Positions 25,123 to 34,114 of a stretch of 64,000 bases of DNA are shown one piece after another. Every line of letters starts with the position of its first letter. The first letter of the stretch is position 1. The DNA lies in contig CBDCVQ010000001.1 of NCBI GenBank assembly GCA_965223165.1, positions 1 to 64,000 on the forward strand. Reading direction: 5' to 3'. The notes beneath the pieces are model-generated. The model searched no databases. It worked only from the letters and a program-made list of their open reading frames with translations, and was not told where the DNA came from. The stretch comes from JABDMH01 sp965223165 (GTDB taxonomy: Bacteria; Bacteroidota; Bacteroidia; Chitinophagales; Saprospiraceae). Made by a program: the position numbers and the translations under genes.

Positions 25123-27684
25123 TCAGGGTAAATAGAGGGGTCTTCTGCGATGTTGCGCTTTGTGACTGGGGAACAGCACGGAGAAATATTCTGTCCAGCC
25201 GCCCATGCGCACCCGGAGTAGATTATAATCTTCCGGTTGTTCTTCTGCAGCCTTCATCGTCTCGGGATTGGCAACGGTGACGGTCATAATATTCCCCCCC
25301 TTGCCATCGGCAAATGCCTGGATAACGTCCACCAATTTGTCCTCCGGAAAATCCTCGCGGATATTGTAGTCTGCCGGCCCTCCATCCGAAAAAGCCTCGA
25401 AGGCGGCACTGTTCCAACTGCCTAGGGCCTCCAGCAGCGAGCTCGAACGTTTGTGCTTGTAAGCAACCTGGCCATCCGCCGACTCGACCTCCTCCAACGG
25501 ATCGAGAAAGGCGTAGTAGGGTGATGCGGACAGGTCGGAGGCTGAGGTCTCAAAAGCACCCCGGCCATCTGCCGTAGCTCCGGCAAAGGAGCCGCCAAAA
25601 ACATATTGCTCGAAGGTGCCTACGCCTGGGGTAAATAGCAGTTCAAATGCATCACCATATTTTTCTTTCAGTTTTTGCCAGGCCGACGCGTGCATGGGAT
25701 GGTCCTTGGCAACGCCGATGCACTTCACAAATAATTCTGCTATTAGCCAAGCCATCTGATCCACCTCCTTTTGTCCGTGACCAAATTTTGGCTGCTCCAT
25801 ACAAAGGGCTCGAATTTCCTTGATTCGCTCGTCGCTCAATTTTAATCCAACCACTTCCGACGAAGCGCCCCAATTGGTGCGCAGGCATGCCACCAACTCT
25901 TCCAGGGAAAATTGTTGCCGGTCAAACACCAACGTTTTGATCACATAGAGTGAATCGCCCACCGTGCTGATCCCCGTCATGAGTGGGGCAAACATGTGAT
26001 ATCGTGCTCCTCCGTCGGCTAGGTCGCGCCCCTTTTCCAGACAACCTGAAATGAGGGCGGACAAAAATGGCGAGGGCGAAATCGGTGCCTTGTACCCGTA
26101 GGCATTCAAGATATTATGAATGAACCGGTGCGCACCTAATTGTATGTGGCTCTCCAAAATGGTCAAAAACTGGTCCCAGCTCTTGATCTCCGCTGCCGGT
26201 ACCGTACGATAGGAGCCTTTGGTGCCACGGAGATATGTGGGGCCGGAAAACGCAAATCCGGCACCGCTATTGAGTGCCTTTTCCAATACGTCCAGTCCCG
26301 GCACATATCCAAAACTGAATTCCGTCTCTCCGGCAAAAACGGTCTCATAGCACCCATCGCATGCGTAGTTTCTCGCACTTTTGAGCTCCACCTTGCCCCC
26401 GCTGCGCTCCTGTAGGGCCGGAATTAGTTTATCATCGTTGAGAAGCACGGGATGCGCTCCCCCACTGAGGAGTGCTTGTGCGGCGAGTTCCATGATTGGT
26501 TTCGGCGAGTTCTTGTGCAAGCGTAGATCGAGTGTCGGACAATTGAACGGCAATTTTCGTGCAGCGTGGAGACACATTTCGCTCACCTTGTTGCAAGCGT
26601 CTTTGGCCTCCGCCTCGTTGTCCGCGATCACCCCACCGATAGTCACCTGCTGCATCCACTGGTTGGTCAGCGCGCCCTGATCAAAGTTGCTTGCTCCCCC
26701 AGCGCCGAGCAAGGCACCATCGGAGTCGGTAAATCGATCGACGATATGACGCCGGTCCAGGACGACCTGTTCATCGAGTTTGACCCAAAGGCAATCGATC
26801 ACTTCCTGCGCGGCCGCCTCCGAAAGTTCATCCGCTGCGTAATAAGGTTGCAGGATTTGATCCAGCCGACCTAAGGAGGTGATTTCGCCGGTATAATGCA
26901 GACAGCAGTTCATGAGAAAGATGCACTGGACGGCATCGGTAAACGACTCACAGGGCTCTGCCGGTATCCGTTGCAAGCGCTCGTGCACCGCTCGCATATT
27001 GTGCACTCTCTCCTCCCATATGGCAGCCTGCGGATGCGAGGGACTCCGCTCCAGCAATCTTCGAAACTGCTCGGCGAGGGCTTTGGCCCGGGAGGCAAAA
27101 TGTTGGGCATAGGCAATGGCACCTTCGAGGCAGTATCTTACGCTAGCATAAAAGTCTTTCTTGGCCGGGTCATCTGTCTGCTCTGCGCGATCACGGCATT
27201 CAGCGATCAGACTATTCAGTCCCTGCTTGACCACACGCTCGTGATCGGGCACGATATGACCAAAGGGCGATCGCTCATTGAGATACGTCAGCTCACCCTG
27301 CAGGGCTTCCTGCTCCGTGAGATAACGCATTAATTCTTTGCCTTGTCCCACCGAGTACGGGGGCATGGAACCCACGATCAATTCGTCGGGATGCATTTTG
27401 CAAAGCCCATCCGCCCAACCGGACTCGCCCAGCATCTCCAACATTTTTTTCACTGCCAATCCCTTGCGACGCATGACCGAAAGCTGGCGAATGCGCTGCC
27501 AATCTTCTTCGATGAAATGGTCCTTCAAATGGCCAAAGTATTCCCAGCGTGGAAAGGGTTGCTGGTTTTGCCAACGTTCGAAAAGCACGGACATCAATCG
27601 ACAAATTCTGGGACTGGGCTTGTCACGATGTCCGTCTGGCAAATTTTGCAGGTGTTGCCAGTAACCGAGGATGTTATACTGCAT
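25123..27684 (-). CDS. Glycyl radical enzyme (PFL/diol dehydratase superfamily)
   Basis: An 853-residue glycyl radical enzyme. It has the catalytic Cys-x-Glu (C445, E447 in GCYETVF), typical of the dehydratase/lyase branch (glycerol dehydratase, choline lyase) rather than the Cys-Cys of pyruvate formate-lyase. The C-terminal radical loop is VRMGGWTEYF with the radical Gly at 829, 25 residues from the end; Trp replaces the usual Tyr after it. Such enzymes need a radical-SAM activase and are O2-sensitive. None is encoded in this window, and the neighbour is a peroxidase. The substrate is unknown. Confidence 0.88.
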   Translation of the reverse strand: MQYNILGYWQHLQNLPDGHRDKPSPRICRLMSVLFERWQNQQPFPRWEYFGHLKDHFIEEDWQRIRQLSVMRRKGLAVKKMLEMLGESGWADGLCKMHPDELIVGSMPPYSVGQGKELMRYLTEQEALQGELTYLNERSPFGHIVPDHERVVKQGLNSLIAECRDRAEQTDDPAKKDFYASVRYCLEGAIAYAQHFASRAKALAEQFRRLLERSPSHPQAAIWEERVHNMRAVHERLQRIPAEPCESFTDAVQCIFLMNCCLHYTGEITSLGRLDQILQPYYAADELSEAAAQEVIDCLWVKLDEQVVLDRRHIVDRFTDSDGALLGAGGASNFDQGALTNQWMQQVTIGGVIADNEAEAKDACNKVSEMCLHAARKLPFNCPTLDLRLHKNSPKPIMELAAQALLSGGAHPVLLNDDKLIPALQERSGGKVELKSARNYACDGCYETVFAGETEFSFGYVPGLDVLEKALNSGAGFAFSGPTYLRGTKGSYRTVPAAEIKSWDQFLTILESHIQLGAHRFIHNILNAYGYKAPISPSPFLSALISGCLEKGRDLADGGARYHMFAPLMTGISTVGDSLYVIKTLVFDRQQFSLEELVACLRTNWGASSEVVGLKLSDERIKEIRALCMEQPKFGHGQKEVDQMAWLIAELFVKCIGVAKDHPMHASAWQKLKEKYGDAFELLFTPGVGTFEQYVFGGSFAGATADGRGAFETSASDLSASPYYAFLDPLEEVESADGQVAYKHKRSSSLLEALGSWNSAAFEAFSDGGPADYNIREDFPEDKLVDVIQAFADGKGGNIMTVTVANPETMKAAEEQPEDYNLLRVRMGGWTEYFSVLFPSHKAQHRRRPLYLP

Positions 27685-27867
27685 CGGAAATCCGGGGTTG
27701 AAAGAATAATCTCAAATGGGCAGGAAGCACCACGTCAGGTTCCTCCATCCACGTCAATAAGATAACAGATAAATTTCATTCTAACAAATAGATTTCGATC
27801 AGCACCTTGCGCAGGTTGCGCGATCATGCCCACTAAGAATGTTGGAGATTCTTCTCCTGGCTGAGGC

Positions 27868-29223
27868 TCAGTCCGTTGCCTCCGCTATGCTGGACTCTCC
27901 CTGGCTCAGATCAAAACAGTACACAGCCCCTTCCCCGGTCGGCCACCAGGTGCCCGGCACCAGCTCACGGGACGATCCGGCACGGGTGAATGCTTGCCGG
28001 GACTGTCCGTGTCGCAGCACTGGTCGTCGGAGCACCACATCAGAGTGGATGGTGAAGGAGTCTGCCGCAAATGAGGCTAACAGTCGAATTTCCTGATTAC
28101 TTTGTTCGATGCGGGTATGTTCTTTGGCTGCCCAATACTTGGCAATGTCCTGGAGCTTCCACCAGATGAGATGATCGTACTTCTGATGCAACCGCTCCAC
28201 CACATGCTTGAAAATGTTGAATCCCAGTTTGTCACCATTGTAATAGATTCCTGGCCAGTGGCAGATAAAGATGGCGGGCTCGCCCCTATCGATCACCTCC
28301 ACCATCCGGCCCGCAGCAAGATCCGGCGTAATAAAGCGGTCCGCGTCTCCCGGCGTCAATCCATCCCATCCACCAAACCAGTCGCCCGTGCATGCGATGA
28401 TGTGCACGGAGCAGGCCGCTTGATCCGTGTATAGGTCCGTGGCATGCATCACCTGCGGCACGACACTCTTACCCGGCTCGGTGATCACGTCTCGAAAAAA
28501 GTGTGCTACCCGTCCACCATAGATCTCCTGCACGGCCCGCTTGGTGCCCAAGGCAAGGTTGGGAATGTTGCGATGACCAAATCCTCCCGGGGTCGTGACC
28601 CCGTCGCAATGCAATCCAACATCCTTCAAGATTTGCAGGGAGTAGGCAATATACTCTCCAAGTTCATCGGCACTACGCGCTTGGCTCCACTCCCAGTTTT
28701 CCATGTAGTCCGGGGTTGGGTCGGGATAGGGCAGCCCGGTCTTAATGTCGATCACTCGGGTATGGCTGATCATCTCAGAGTGAATATCCCAATTGGGCTG
28801 GGCCAGATCTCGCACGATCTGGATACTTGCCTCCAGTTCTTTTTTTGTCCAGCCGGGGATAAACCGATGGAGCCAGCCGGTACAGGCTGGATACGGCACC
28901 ATGCTATACTTGCCCTTGACGCCGTGCTGGTCACACCATTCTAGAAATTCTAACACAAACGAATCAGGGATCTCCCGGGGCAGTTGCCGCCATGGCTGTT
29001 TATATCTGCCCGGAAAGACCTCGCCAAATTGCGGAATGCCAAAGTGCGCCATATTGACCAAGGCCGTCGAATCGTCGATAATGAAGCTGACCGGCACCCG
29101 CATACGCGGGTTGAGGATCCCGACCTTGGATAGCCGCGATCCCGTCCATCGAGACTGCGCCAGGAGGGCTGCGGTGGAGAGCGTCGTCTCCTTTAGAAAT
29201 CTGCGTCGTCTCATAGCGGCCAC
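27868..29223 (-). CDS. Tat-exported polysaccharide-deacetylase-like protein
   Basis: A 451-residue protein with a twin-arginine-like signal (RRRRFLKETTLS, then a hydrophobic Ala/Leu stretch). The catalytic region has PVSFIIDDSTAL (metal-binding Asp pair), WDIHSEMISHTRVID (His motif) and GVTTPGGFGHRN, reminiscent of NodB-fold (CE4) deacetylases with divergent motifs. Its C-terminal part ends in a beta-rich domain. It lies 183 bp upstream of the glycyl radical enzyme gene on the same strand and may lead that transcript. The function is inferred from the fold only. Confidence 0.7.
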   Translation of the reverse strand: MAAMRRRRFLKETTLSTAALLAQSRWTGSRLSKVGILNPRMRVPVSFIIDDSTALVNMAHFGIPQFGEVFPGRYKQPWRQLPREIPDSFVLEFLEWCDQHGVKGKYSMVPYPACTGWLHRFIPGWTKKELEASIQIVRDLAQPNWDIHSEMISHTRVIDIKTGLPYPDPTPDYMENWEWSQARSADELGEYIAYSLQILKDVGLHCDGVTTPGGFGHRNIPNLALGTKRAVQEIYGGRVAHFFRDVITEPGKSVVPQVMHATDLYTDQAACSVHIIACTGDWFGGWDGLTPGDADRFITPDLAAGRMVEVIDRGEPAIFICHWPGIYYNGDKLGFNIFKHVVERLHQKYDHLIWWKLQDIAKYWAAKEHTRIEQSNQEIRLLASFAADSFTIHSDVVLRRPVLRHGQSRQAFTRAGSSRELVPGTWWPTGEGAVYCFDLSQGESSIAEATD

Positions 29224-29295
29224 GAGTTTTTTCTAAGTTAGCAAGCTTTTCCTAGTGTGCCACGGGGGGCGGGAAGCCACCAGGATTGTTTTGTA

Positions 29296-29990
29296 GCCAC
29301 TAAGGCTCTAAGGCATTAAGGTTCTTTTGGGCCACTAAGGCTCTAAGGCACTAAGATTTCTTTTTAGGGCCACTAAGGCTCTAAGTCACTAAGGTTCCTT
29401 TGGGCCACAAAGACTCTAAGGCACTAAGATTTCTTTTTAGGGCCACTAAGGCTCTAAGGCACTAAGGTTTCTTTTTAGGGCCTCTAAGGCTCTAAGGCAC
29501 TAAGGTTTCTTTTTAGGGCCACTAAGGCTCTAAGGCATTAAGGTTCTTTTGGGCCACTAAGGCTCTAAGGCACTAAGATTCTTTTTAGGGCCACTAAGGC
29601 TCTAAGGCATTAAGGTTCTTTTGGGCCACTAAGGCTCTAAGGCACTAAGGTTTCTTTTTAGGGCCTCTAAGGCTCTAAGGCACTAAGGTTTCTTTTTAGG
29701 GCCACTAAGGCTCTAAGGCATTAAGGTTCTTTTGGGCCACTAAGGCTCTAAGGCACTAAGATTCTTTTTAGGGCCACTAAGGCTCTAAGGCATTAAGGTT
29801 CTTTTGGGCCACTAAGGCTCTAAGGCACTAAGATTTCTTTTTAGGGCCTCTAAGGCTCTAAGTCACTAAGGTTTCTTTTTAGGGCCACTAAGGCTCTAAG
29901 TCATTAAGGTTCTTTTGGGCCACAAAGGCTCTAAGGCACTATGGGCTTTTTGGGGCCACTAAGACTCTAAGGCACCAAGGGGCTTGCGAT
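29296..29990. repeat. Left arm of the GTGGC/TTAGTG tandem repeat family
   Basis: About 20 imperfect units of roughly 35-40 bp, each GCCACTAAGGCTCTAAGGCA followed by CTAAGATTCTTTTTAGG or a shorter linker. Read on the opposite strand the core is CTTAGTGCCTTAGAGCCTTA then GTGGC, which matches the right arm (30690-35775). The two arms are thus inverted copies of one family on either side of the GxxExxY gene. Repeats are contiguous, so this is not a CRISPR array. Confidence 0.92.
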
Positions 29991-30014
29991 AAGTTACGGC
30001 GCTTGGACGTCAAA

Positions 30015-30407
30015 CTAGTTTCGGAATCGGCGAATGCCTTGCTTGATGAGGGGGACATTGAAGTTGATGAGGTAACCGAGCTTCCGGTTGGTCAACTTGA
30101 GGTGACTGATCAGTTGAGCCTCCCAGACAGGATTGACCTCATCCACAGCCTTTAACTCGATGATCACCTCATTTTCGACAAGTAGATCGAGCCGAAGGCC
30201 CTCATCAAAGGTGATTCCGTCGTAGATGATGGGTATGTTGACCTGTCGCTCCACCCCCAGCCCTTCCTTGGTGAGTTCATGCTTCATGCATACTTCGTAG
30301 ATTCTTTCGAGCAGACCCGGTCCCAGGGCAGAATGAACCCGAAAGGCTGCATGGACAATGGCCCGGCCAATGGTCTCCTCTTTCTCAGACAATGGAGGAT
30401 AACTCAT
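30015..30407 (-). CDS. GxxExxY protein (PD-(D/E)xK nuclease superfamily)
   Basis: A 130-residue GxxExxY-family protein. The name motif is G31-L-L-E34-R-I-Y37. A nuclease-like core follows, with His25, D74 in GLRLDLLVENEVIIELKA and E84-x-K86. The family is widespread in environmental bacteria and archaea, often in several copies per genome, and has no firmly known function; it is related to PD-(D/E)xK nucleases. The gene lies 25 bp from one arm of the tandem repeat and about 280 bp from the other. Confidence 0.9.
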   Translation of the reverse strand: MSYPPLSEKEETIGRAIVHAAFRVHSALGPGLLERIYEVCMKHELTKEGLGVERQVNIPIIYDGITFDEGLRLDLLVENEVIIELKAVDEVNPVWEAQLISHLKLTNRKLGYLINFNVPLIKQGIRRFRN

Positions 30408-30689
30408 ACTTGATGGTTTGGTGATCGGTGAAAATAGACCAAAGTGAGGTCTTTACGAAGTTGCGCTCGTGATTCGCCACCAAGGCAAAACAGCACTAAG
30501 TCCTTTTCTCTTGAGGTACCAGGGCATTAAAGCGCTTTGTCCCGATTCGACGTGCACGGAGTGCGGGAATCCAGTCTCTTTTCCTCTGCATATGAGACGT
30601 CCCGATAATCTTGTGTCTTCTGCGCCCTCATGGGCAGAGATACAGCCGCTCACCCATGCACACCTTGGTGACTTCATGGCAAAACCTCT

Positions 30690-30773
30690 CTCGGGACTTG
30701 GTGACTCCATGGCAAAACCAACATTTGTGACTTGGCGACTTCGTGGCCAAAAACCAGCTTAATGACTTAGTGA
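30690..30773. repeat. Right-arm repeat, first segment (before IS110 copy 1)
   Basis: Two to three units with the core GTGACTTCATGGCAAAAC / GTGACTTGGCGACTTCGTGGC. The arm is interrupted after GTGACTTC at 30777 by the first IS110-type element. There is no gene between 30408 and 30690; short frames there look spurious. Confidence 0.85.
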
Positions 30774-30799
30774 CTTCTATGTTGAAAAACAAGCACAGG

Positions 30800-31187
30800 G
30801 ACCGGAAATTAAGCGATTTTATGGCTTTTCTCTCGTAGATGCTGTTTAGGGGGCAATAGGAGTTTTTGTCAAGGCCGGAGCGAAGCGGAGTTCATATAGC
30901 CTTGACTAACACGAGTAGCGCCCCTAGCTTTGCTTGGGAGTGAAAAACTACTGCTCTTACCTTTTATTTTGATACCTCTCAGTCACCTCTTCAATCAATC
31001 TTCTATCAGCGGTCCACAATCTAATGTGGCTGCAATGCGATCTTCATATCAAAAAGATTGGGGGACGTAACCTTCGTGGAGCGGTCTTTCCATCTGATCA
31101 CAGATAGGATGCTGCAGTCACAAACTTCCGTTTGTTCCCCTTCTCATTTTCCAAGGTTTCTGATGTTATTCTTCCATGGATGATACC
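30800..31187 (-). ncRNA. Candidate bridge RNA region of IS110 copy 1
   Basis: This is the non-coding stretch between the transposase stop and the element end. On the minus strand it contains GGTGACT (30981-30987), equal to the left half of the target (GGTGACTTC). On the plus strand it contains CCTTCGTGG (31071-31079), equal to the right half (CTTCGTGGCC). Between them lies a small stem CCACA/TGTGG (about 31014-31028) and a wider CAATCTT/AAGATTG pairing. Opposite-strand target matches flanking a stem fit the target-binding loop of IS110 bridge RNAs. Exact ends are unknown. Confidence 0.45.
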
Positions 31188-32291
31188 TTACACTACAATA
31201 CCTATTTCGTAACCGTGCCCATTGATTAAGATCGAGCGTACCCTACTGAGAAGCTTTCGCGCTATTCGTATGATTGCTTTATTCTTGGCCATAGCCTTTG
31301 TCAACTCGTTGAACTTCAGCAACAGAGCTGGATCCCTTCTGATCGCTTGCCATGAGGCTTCTATTAACATAATCTTCAATTCTCGTCTTCCTCGTTTTAG
31401 CAGTTTACCTGTTCGAATCTTGTCCCCCGAATTGTGCATACTGGGTACTAAGCCTATATAATTATTTAACTGGTCCAATCTTCGGAACCTTCTCACATCA
31501 CCCAACTGAACCAAGATGTGCATTGCTGTCACTGGACCGATTCCAGGCACGGTCAACAGTAGTTTAAAATTCTTTTGATATCTGGGTTGCTGGGATAGTT
31601 CTCCGAGCTGTCTGTTCAGCTTCAGCAACTCCATCCTTTGTACTTCCCCTAATGACAGATAGTTATCCAGGGTCTGTCGCAAACTCGGCTGATCTATGCT
31701 CAACTCCTTCAACCATCGGGTGTAAGCCTTGGACCAGTGCCGTGACCTGTTGCCCGTCAAATTATCTGGAAGCTGTATACCAAATTGCATCAGTAGAGAC
31801 TTTATCCTGTGCTTTGTCCGCGCAACCTCTCGGGATATCCTAAATCGCTGACGTACTAAGGCCCGGTCTGCCTCTAGCTGCCGATCAGGTACGTCCTCAT
31901 AGCTCATTTCTCTACTCCTTAACATCCTGGCCAACTTCCGGCTATCGCTCCTATCTGTCTTTTGACCCTTCTCCTTCTGTGTGGTAGGTACATCTGCTGC
32001 GTGCACCACTTCACATGACACACCCAGATCTCTAAGTCGTCTACAGGCTCCAAAGCCGCTGAAACCCGCTTCATACACTGCCTTATAATCGCCTCCAGGA
32101 AAATGCCGCTTCAGATATGAGGCCAATAACTCCGAATCTGGATTCTGACTATAACTCCTGTGTTCTAGACTCTCGGTCAGTATGGTGACCTTCCAGCTCT
32201 TCTTGTGACAATCAATCCCTACATAGATCTTTTGTCCCTCAAATGAATTCTCGCTAACTTTCTTTCGCATAAGTTGAAACTTTACGGTCAA
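31188..32291 (-). CDS. IS110-family transposase (DEDD recombinase), copy 1
   Basis: 367 residues. The RuvC-like DEDD domain shows D27 (GIDCHKKSW), E74 (YEAGFSG) and D113/D116 (TDRSDSRKLA). The C-terminal Tnp_20 domain has LLTVPGIGPVTAMHILVQLG and the LNNYIGLVPSMHNSG segment with the conserved catalytic Ser region. It appears intact. It differs from copy 2 at residue 26 (Ile here) and residue 132 (Glu here). Confidence 0.95.
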   Translation of the reverse strand: MTVKFQLMRKKVSENSFEGQKIYVGIDCHKKSWKVTILTESLEHRSYSQNPDSELLASYLKRHFPGGDYKAVYEAGFSGFGACRRLRDLGVSCEVVHAADVPTTQKEKGQKTDRSDSRKLARMLRSREMSYEDVPDRQLEADRALVRQRFRISREVARTKHRIKSLLMQFGIQLPDNLTGNRSRHWSKAYTRWLKELSIDQPSLRQTLDNYLSLGEVQRMELLKLNRQLGELSQQPRYQKNFKLLLTVPGIGPVTAMHILVQLGDVRRFRRLDQLNNYIGLVPSMHNSGDKIRTGKLLKRGRRELKIMLIEASWQAIRRDPALLLKFNELTKAMAKNKAIIRIARKLLSRVRSILINGHGYEIGIVV

Positions 32292-32353
32292 TCAATCTTT
32301 TGTCAATTCTTAATTTACCGATTTCAGCTTATGCCTTTTTTCAAACATACCAC

Positions 32354-32512
32354 CTTCGTGGCCAAAAACTCTCTCGGGACTTGGTGACTTCGTGGCAAAA
32401 CCAACTTAGTGACTTAGTGACTACGTGGCAAAACCAACTTAGTGACTTTGTGACTTCGTGGCCAAAAACTCTCTCGGGACTTGGTGACTTCGTGGCAAAA
32501 CCAACTTAGTGA
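32354..32512. repeat. Right-arm repeat, second segment (between IS110 copy 1 and the IS4 element)
   Basis: About four units of GTGACTTCGTGGCAAAACC with intervening AACTTAGTGACTTAGTGAC. It ends with the 7-bp target duplication TTAGTGA (32506-32512) of the IS4-type element. Confidence 0.9.
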
Positions 32513-34040
32513 CTCAAGTTTCGGCAGTAAAGGAATAAGAAAAAAAGGAGTTAAGTTACTTCTCTAAAATACAGTAAATCAGTATTTTAGAGTTGACAAA
32601 AGAAACAAAACTCCTTAATGAAAGATACAGATTTTTTCGAGGAAATACAATCAATTTGGATGTATTCTGGACAGATTTCGTGCGCACTATTTAACGATGT
32701 AGTGAATAGTTCTCTATCAGGGATCAAGGCACATCATCATGCTTTAGCCAGTCGAGATTCGGTGGTCAAGATGATGGTCTTGCTAAAGCTGTTGAAGATT
32801 GAGTCAATTGGGCAGTATTTTAGATCCGATTTAGGCAGGTTGATCCAATATGGCAAAGACGTATTCTATGGGATCAAGAATAGTCCGAGGATTAATTGGC
32901 GACAATGCTTGCTGAGACAAGCAAAGAGTTGTGATATCGAAGGCGAAGAAATATCACAAGACCATTCAAGGGCCGATCAGACGCGATGCTTTATTATAGA
33001 TGATACCGACATGCCAAAGACGGGCAAGCGCATGGAACTATTAGGGCGGATCTATTCCCATGTGAAGGGCGGGTCCATACTGGGATATAAGGGGCTGAAT
33101 CTGGCGTTGTGGACAGGTGCGACCCTGTTGCATCTTGACTTCTCCCTACATGGGGAGGCTGGGAAAAAGAAGGACCAGGGAATCAGGAAAAAAGATCGAA
33201 AGAAAAGATATGCTAAGAGGCGGGATAAGAATAGTCCAGGATGTAAAAGGACATCAGAATACTTTGAGAAGAAGACACTGGTAGCCGTACAAATGCTGAG
33301 ACGAGCTATCAACAAAGGGTTCAGAGCCTCCTATATACTGGTAGATTCCTGGTTTTTTAACAGGTCATTGGTGGAAGCGGCGGTAAGCCATGGGATCCAT
33401 TTGATTAGCCGGCCGAAGAACAATAATTGGAAGTATATATTGAAGGGGAATCCCCGTACTATTTCCAGCCTATCCAACAAGTTTCGATCGTTGAACTCCA
33501 GAAAATATTGGACAGAGATGGGCCTATATTACGGAGGATTGACTGTAGAGTTCCAGGGTCACCTCCTCCAATTATTCTTTTACAAAGAGAACAAACGAGG
33601 TAGCAAATGGGAGGTTATTGCCACGACCAATCTAAAAATTGGAGCCAAAAAGGCTTATCAGATTTACCAGAATCGGTGGAGCATCGAAGTGTCTTACAAG
33701 GAACTCAAGCAACATTTGAAATTTGGCGCTTGTCAAAGCAGAGACTTTGACGCCCAAATCGCTGATGCTACCCAATGCCTGCTGGCCTATAATTTCTTGT
33801 CAAAATATAAGATGATTCACCATTATCAAACCATCGGCGGTTTATTCAAAGAGATCTCACGCAACTGGCTCAGTCCCACTCTCATGAATAGATTTTGGAA
33901 CAAAGTAATGGGCCTAATCCGAAAACTTGCCCGATTCGTAGACCTGCCCATCAACATCCTGCGCGATAATCTACTGCGGAAGGATGAATTCTACTCCAAA
34001 TTTGAGAAACTGTCCCTAGCATTTACTACCGAAACTTGAG
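32513..34040 (+). mobile_element. IS4-family insertion sequence
   Basis: 1,528 bp with terminal inverted repeats CTCAAGTTTCGGYAGTAAA at both ends. A perfect 7-bp target duplication TTAGTGA lies at 32506-32512 and 34041-34047, inside the tandem repeat. It contains one transposase gene whose stop codon lies in the right terminal repeat. The element looks complete and recent. Confidence 0.92.
32618..34039 (+). CDS. IS4-family transposase
   Basis: A 473-residue DDE transposase. First Asp region: IIDDTDMPKTGKRMELLG. Second: ILVDSWFFNRSLVEAA. The Glu lies in the YREK signature YQNRWSIEVSYKELKQ, with exact Y-(2)-R-(3)-E-(6)-K spacing, diagnostic of the IS4 family. A lysine-rich stretch near residue 195 precedes the beta-insertion. 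No frameshift or stop is seen, so it should be functional. Confidence 0.95.
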   Translation: MKDTDFFEEIQSIWMYSGQISCALFNDVVNSSLSGIKAHHHALASRDSVVKMMVLLKLLKIESIGQYFRSDLGRLIQYGKDVFYGIKNSPRINWRQCLLRQAKSCDIEGEEISQDHSRADQTRCFIIDDTDMPKTGKRMELLGRIYSHVKGGSILGYKGLNLALWTGATLLHLDFSLHGEAGKKKDQGIRKKDRKKRYAKRRDKNSPGCKRTSEYFEKKTLVAVQMLRRAINKGFRASYILVDSWFFNRSLVEAAVSHGIHLISRPKNNNWKYILKGNPRTISSLSNKFRSLNSRKYWTEMGLYYGGLTVEFQGHLLQLFFYKENKRGSKWEVIATTNLKIGAKKAYQIYQNRWSIEVSYKELKQHLKFGACQSRDFDAQIADATQCLLAYNFLSKYKMIHHYQTIGGLFKEISRNWLSPTLMNRFWNKVMGLIRKLARFVDLPINILRDNLLRKDEFYSKFEKLSLAFTTET

Positions 34041-34088
34041 TTAGTGACTTAGTGACTACGTGGCAAAACCAACTTAGTGACTTTGTGC
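34041..34088. repeat. Right-arm repeat, third segment
   Basis: Begins with the second copy of the 7-bp duplication (34041-34047) and runs through ACTACGTGGCAAAACC and AACTTAGTGACTTTGTGC to the start of IS110 copy 2. Confidence 0.85.
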
Positions 34089-34114
34089 CTTCTATGTTGA
34101 AAAACAAGCACAGG

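Larger units (their letters stand above)
30774..32353 (-). mobile_element. IS110-family element, copy 1 (IS1111-like layout)
   Basis: 1,580 bp, near-identical to copy 2 at 34089-35668; I see three substitutions. The ends were set by comparing both copies, with a 4-bp CTTC ambiguity. Sub-terminal inverted similarity is visible: TATGTTGAAAAAC against TATGTTTGAAAAAA, and CGGAAATTAAG against CGGTAAATTAAG. The long non-coding region (about 410 bp) lies 3' of the transposase, as in the IS1111 group. Insertion is at GTGACTTC / GTGGCC of the tandem repeat, with no clear target duplication beyond the shared CTTC. Confidence 0.88.

Noticed and set aside
29296..29990. CRISPR-like array
   Set aside because: Units are contiguous and imperfect with no variable spacers, and no cas gene is present.
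30453..30710. 85-codon minus-strand frame near the repeat
   Set aside because: It overlaps repeat units, has no motif and no credible start; it is probably a chance frame.
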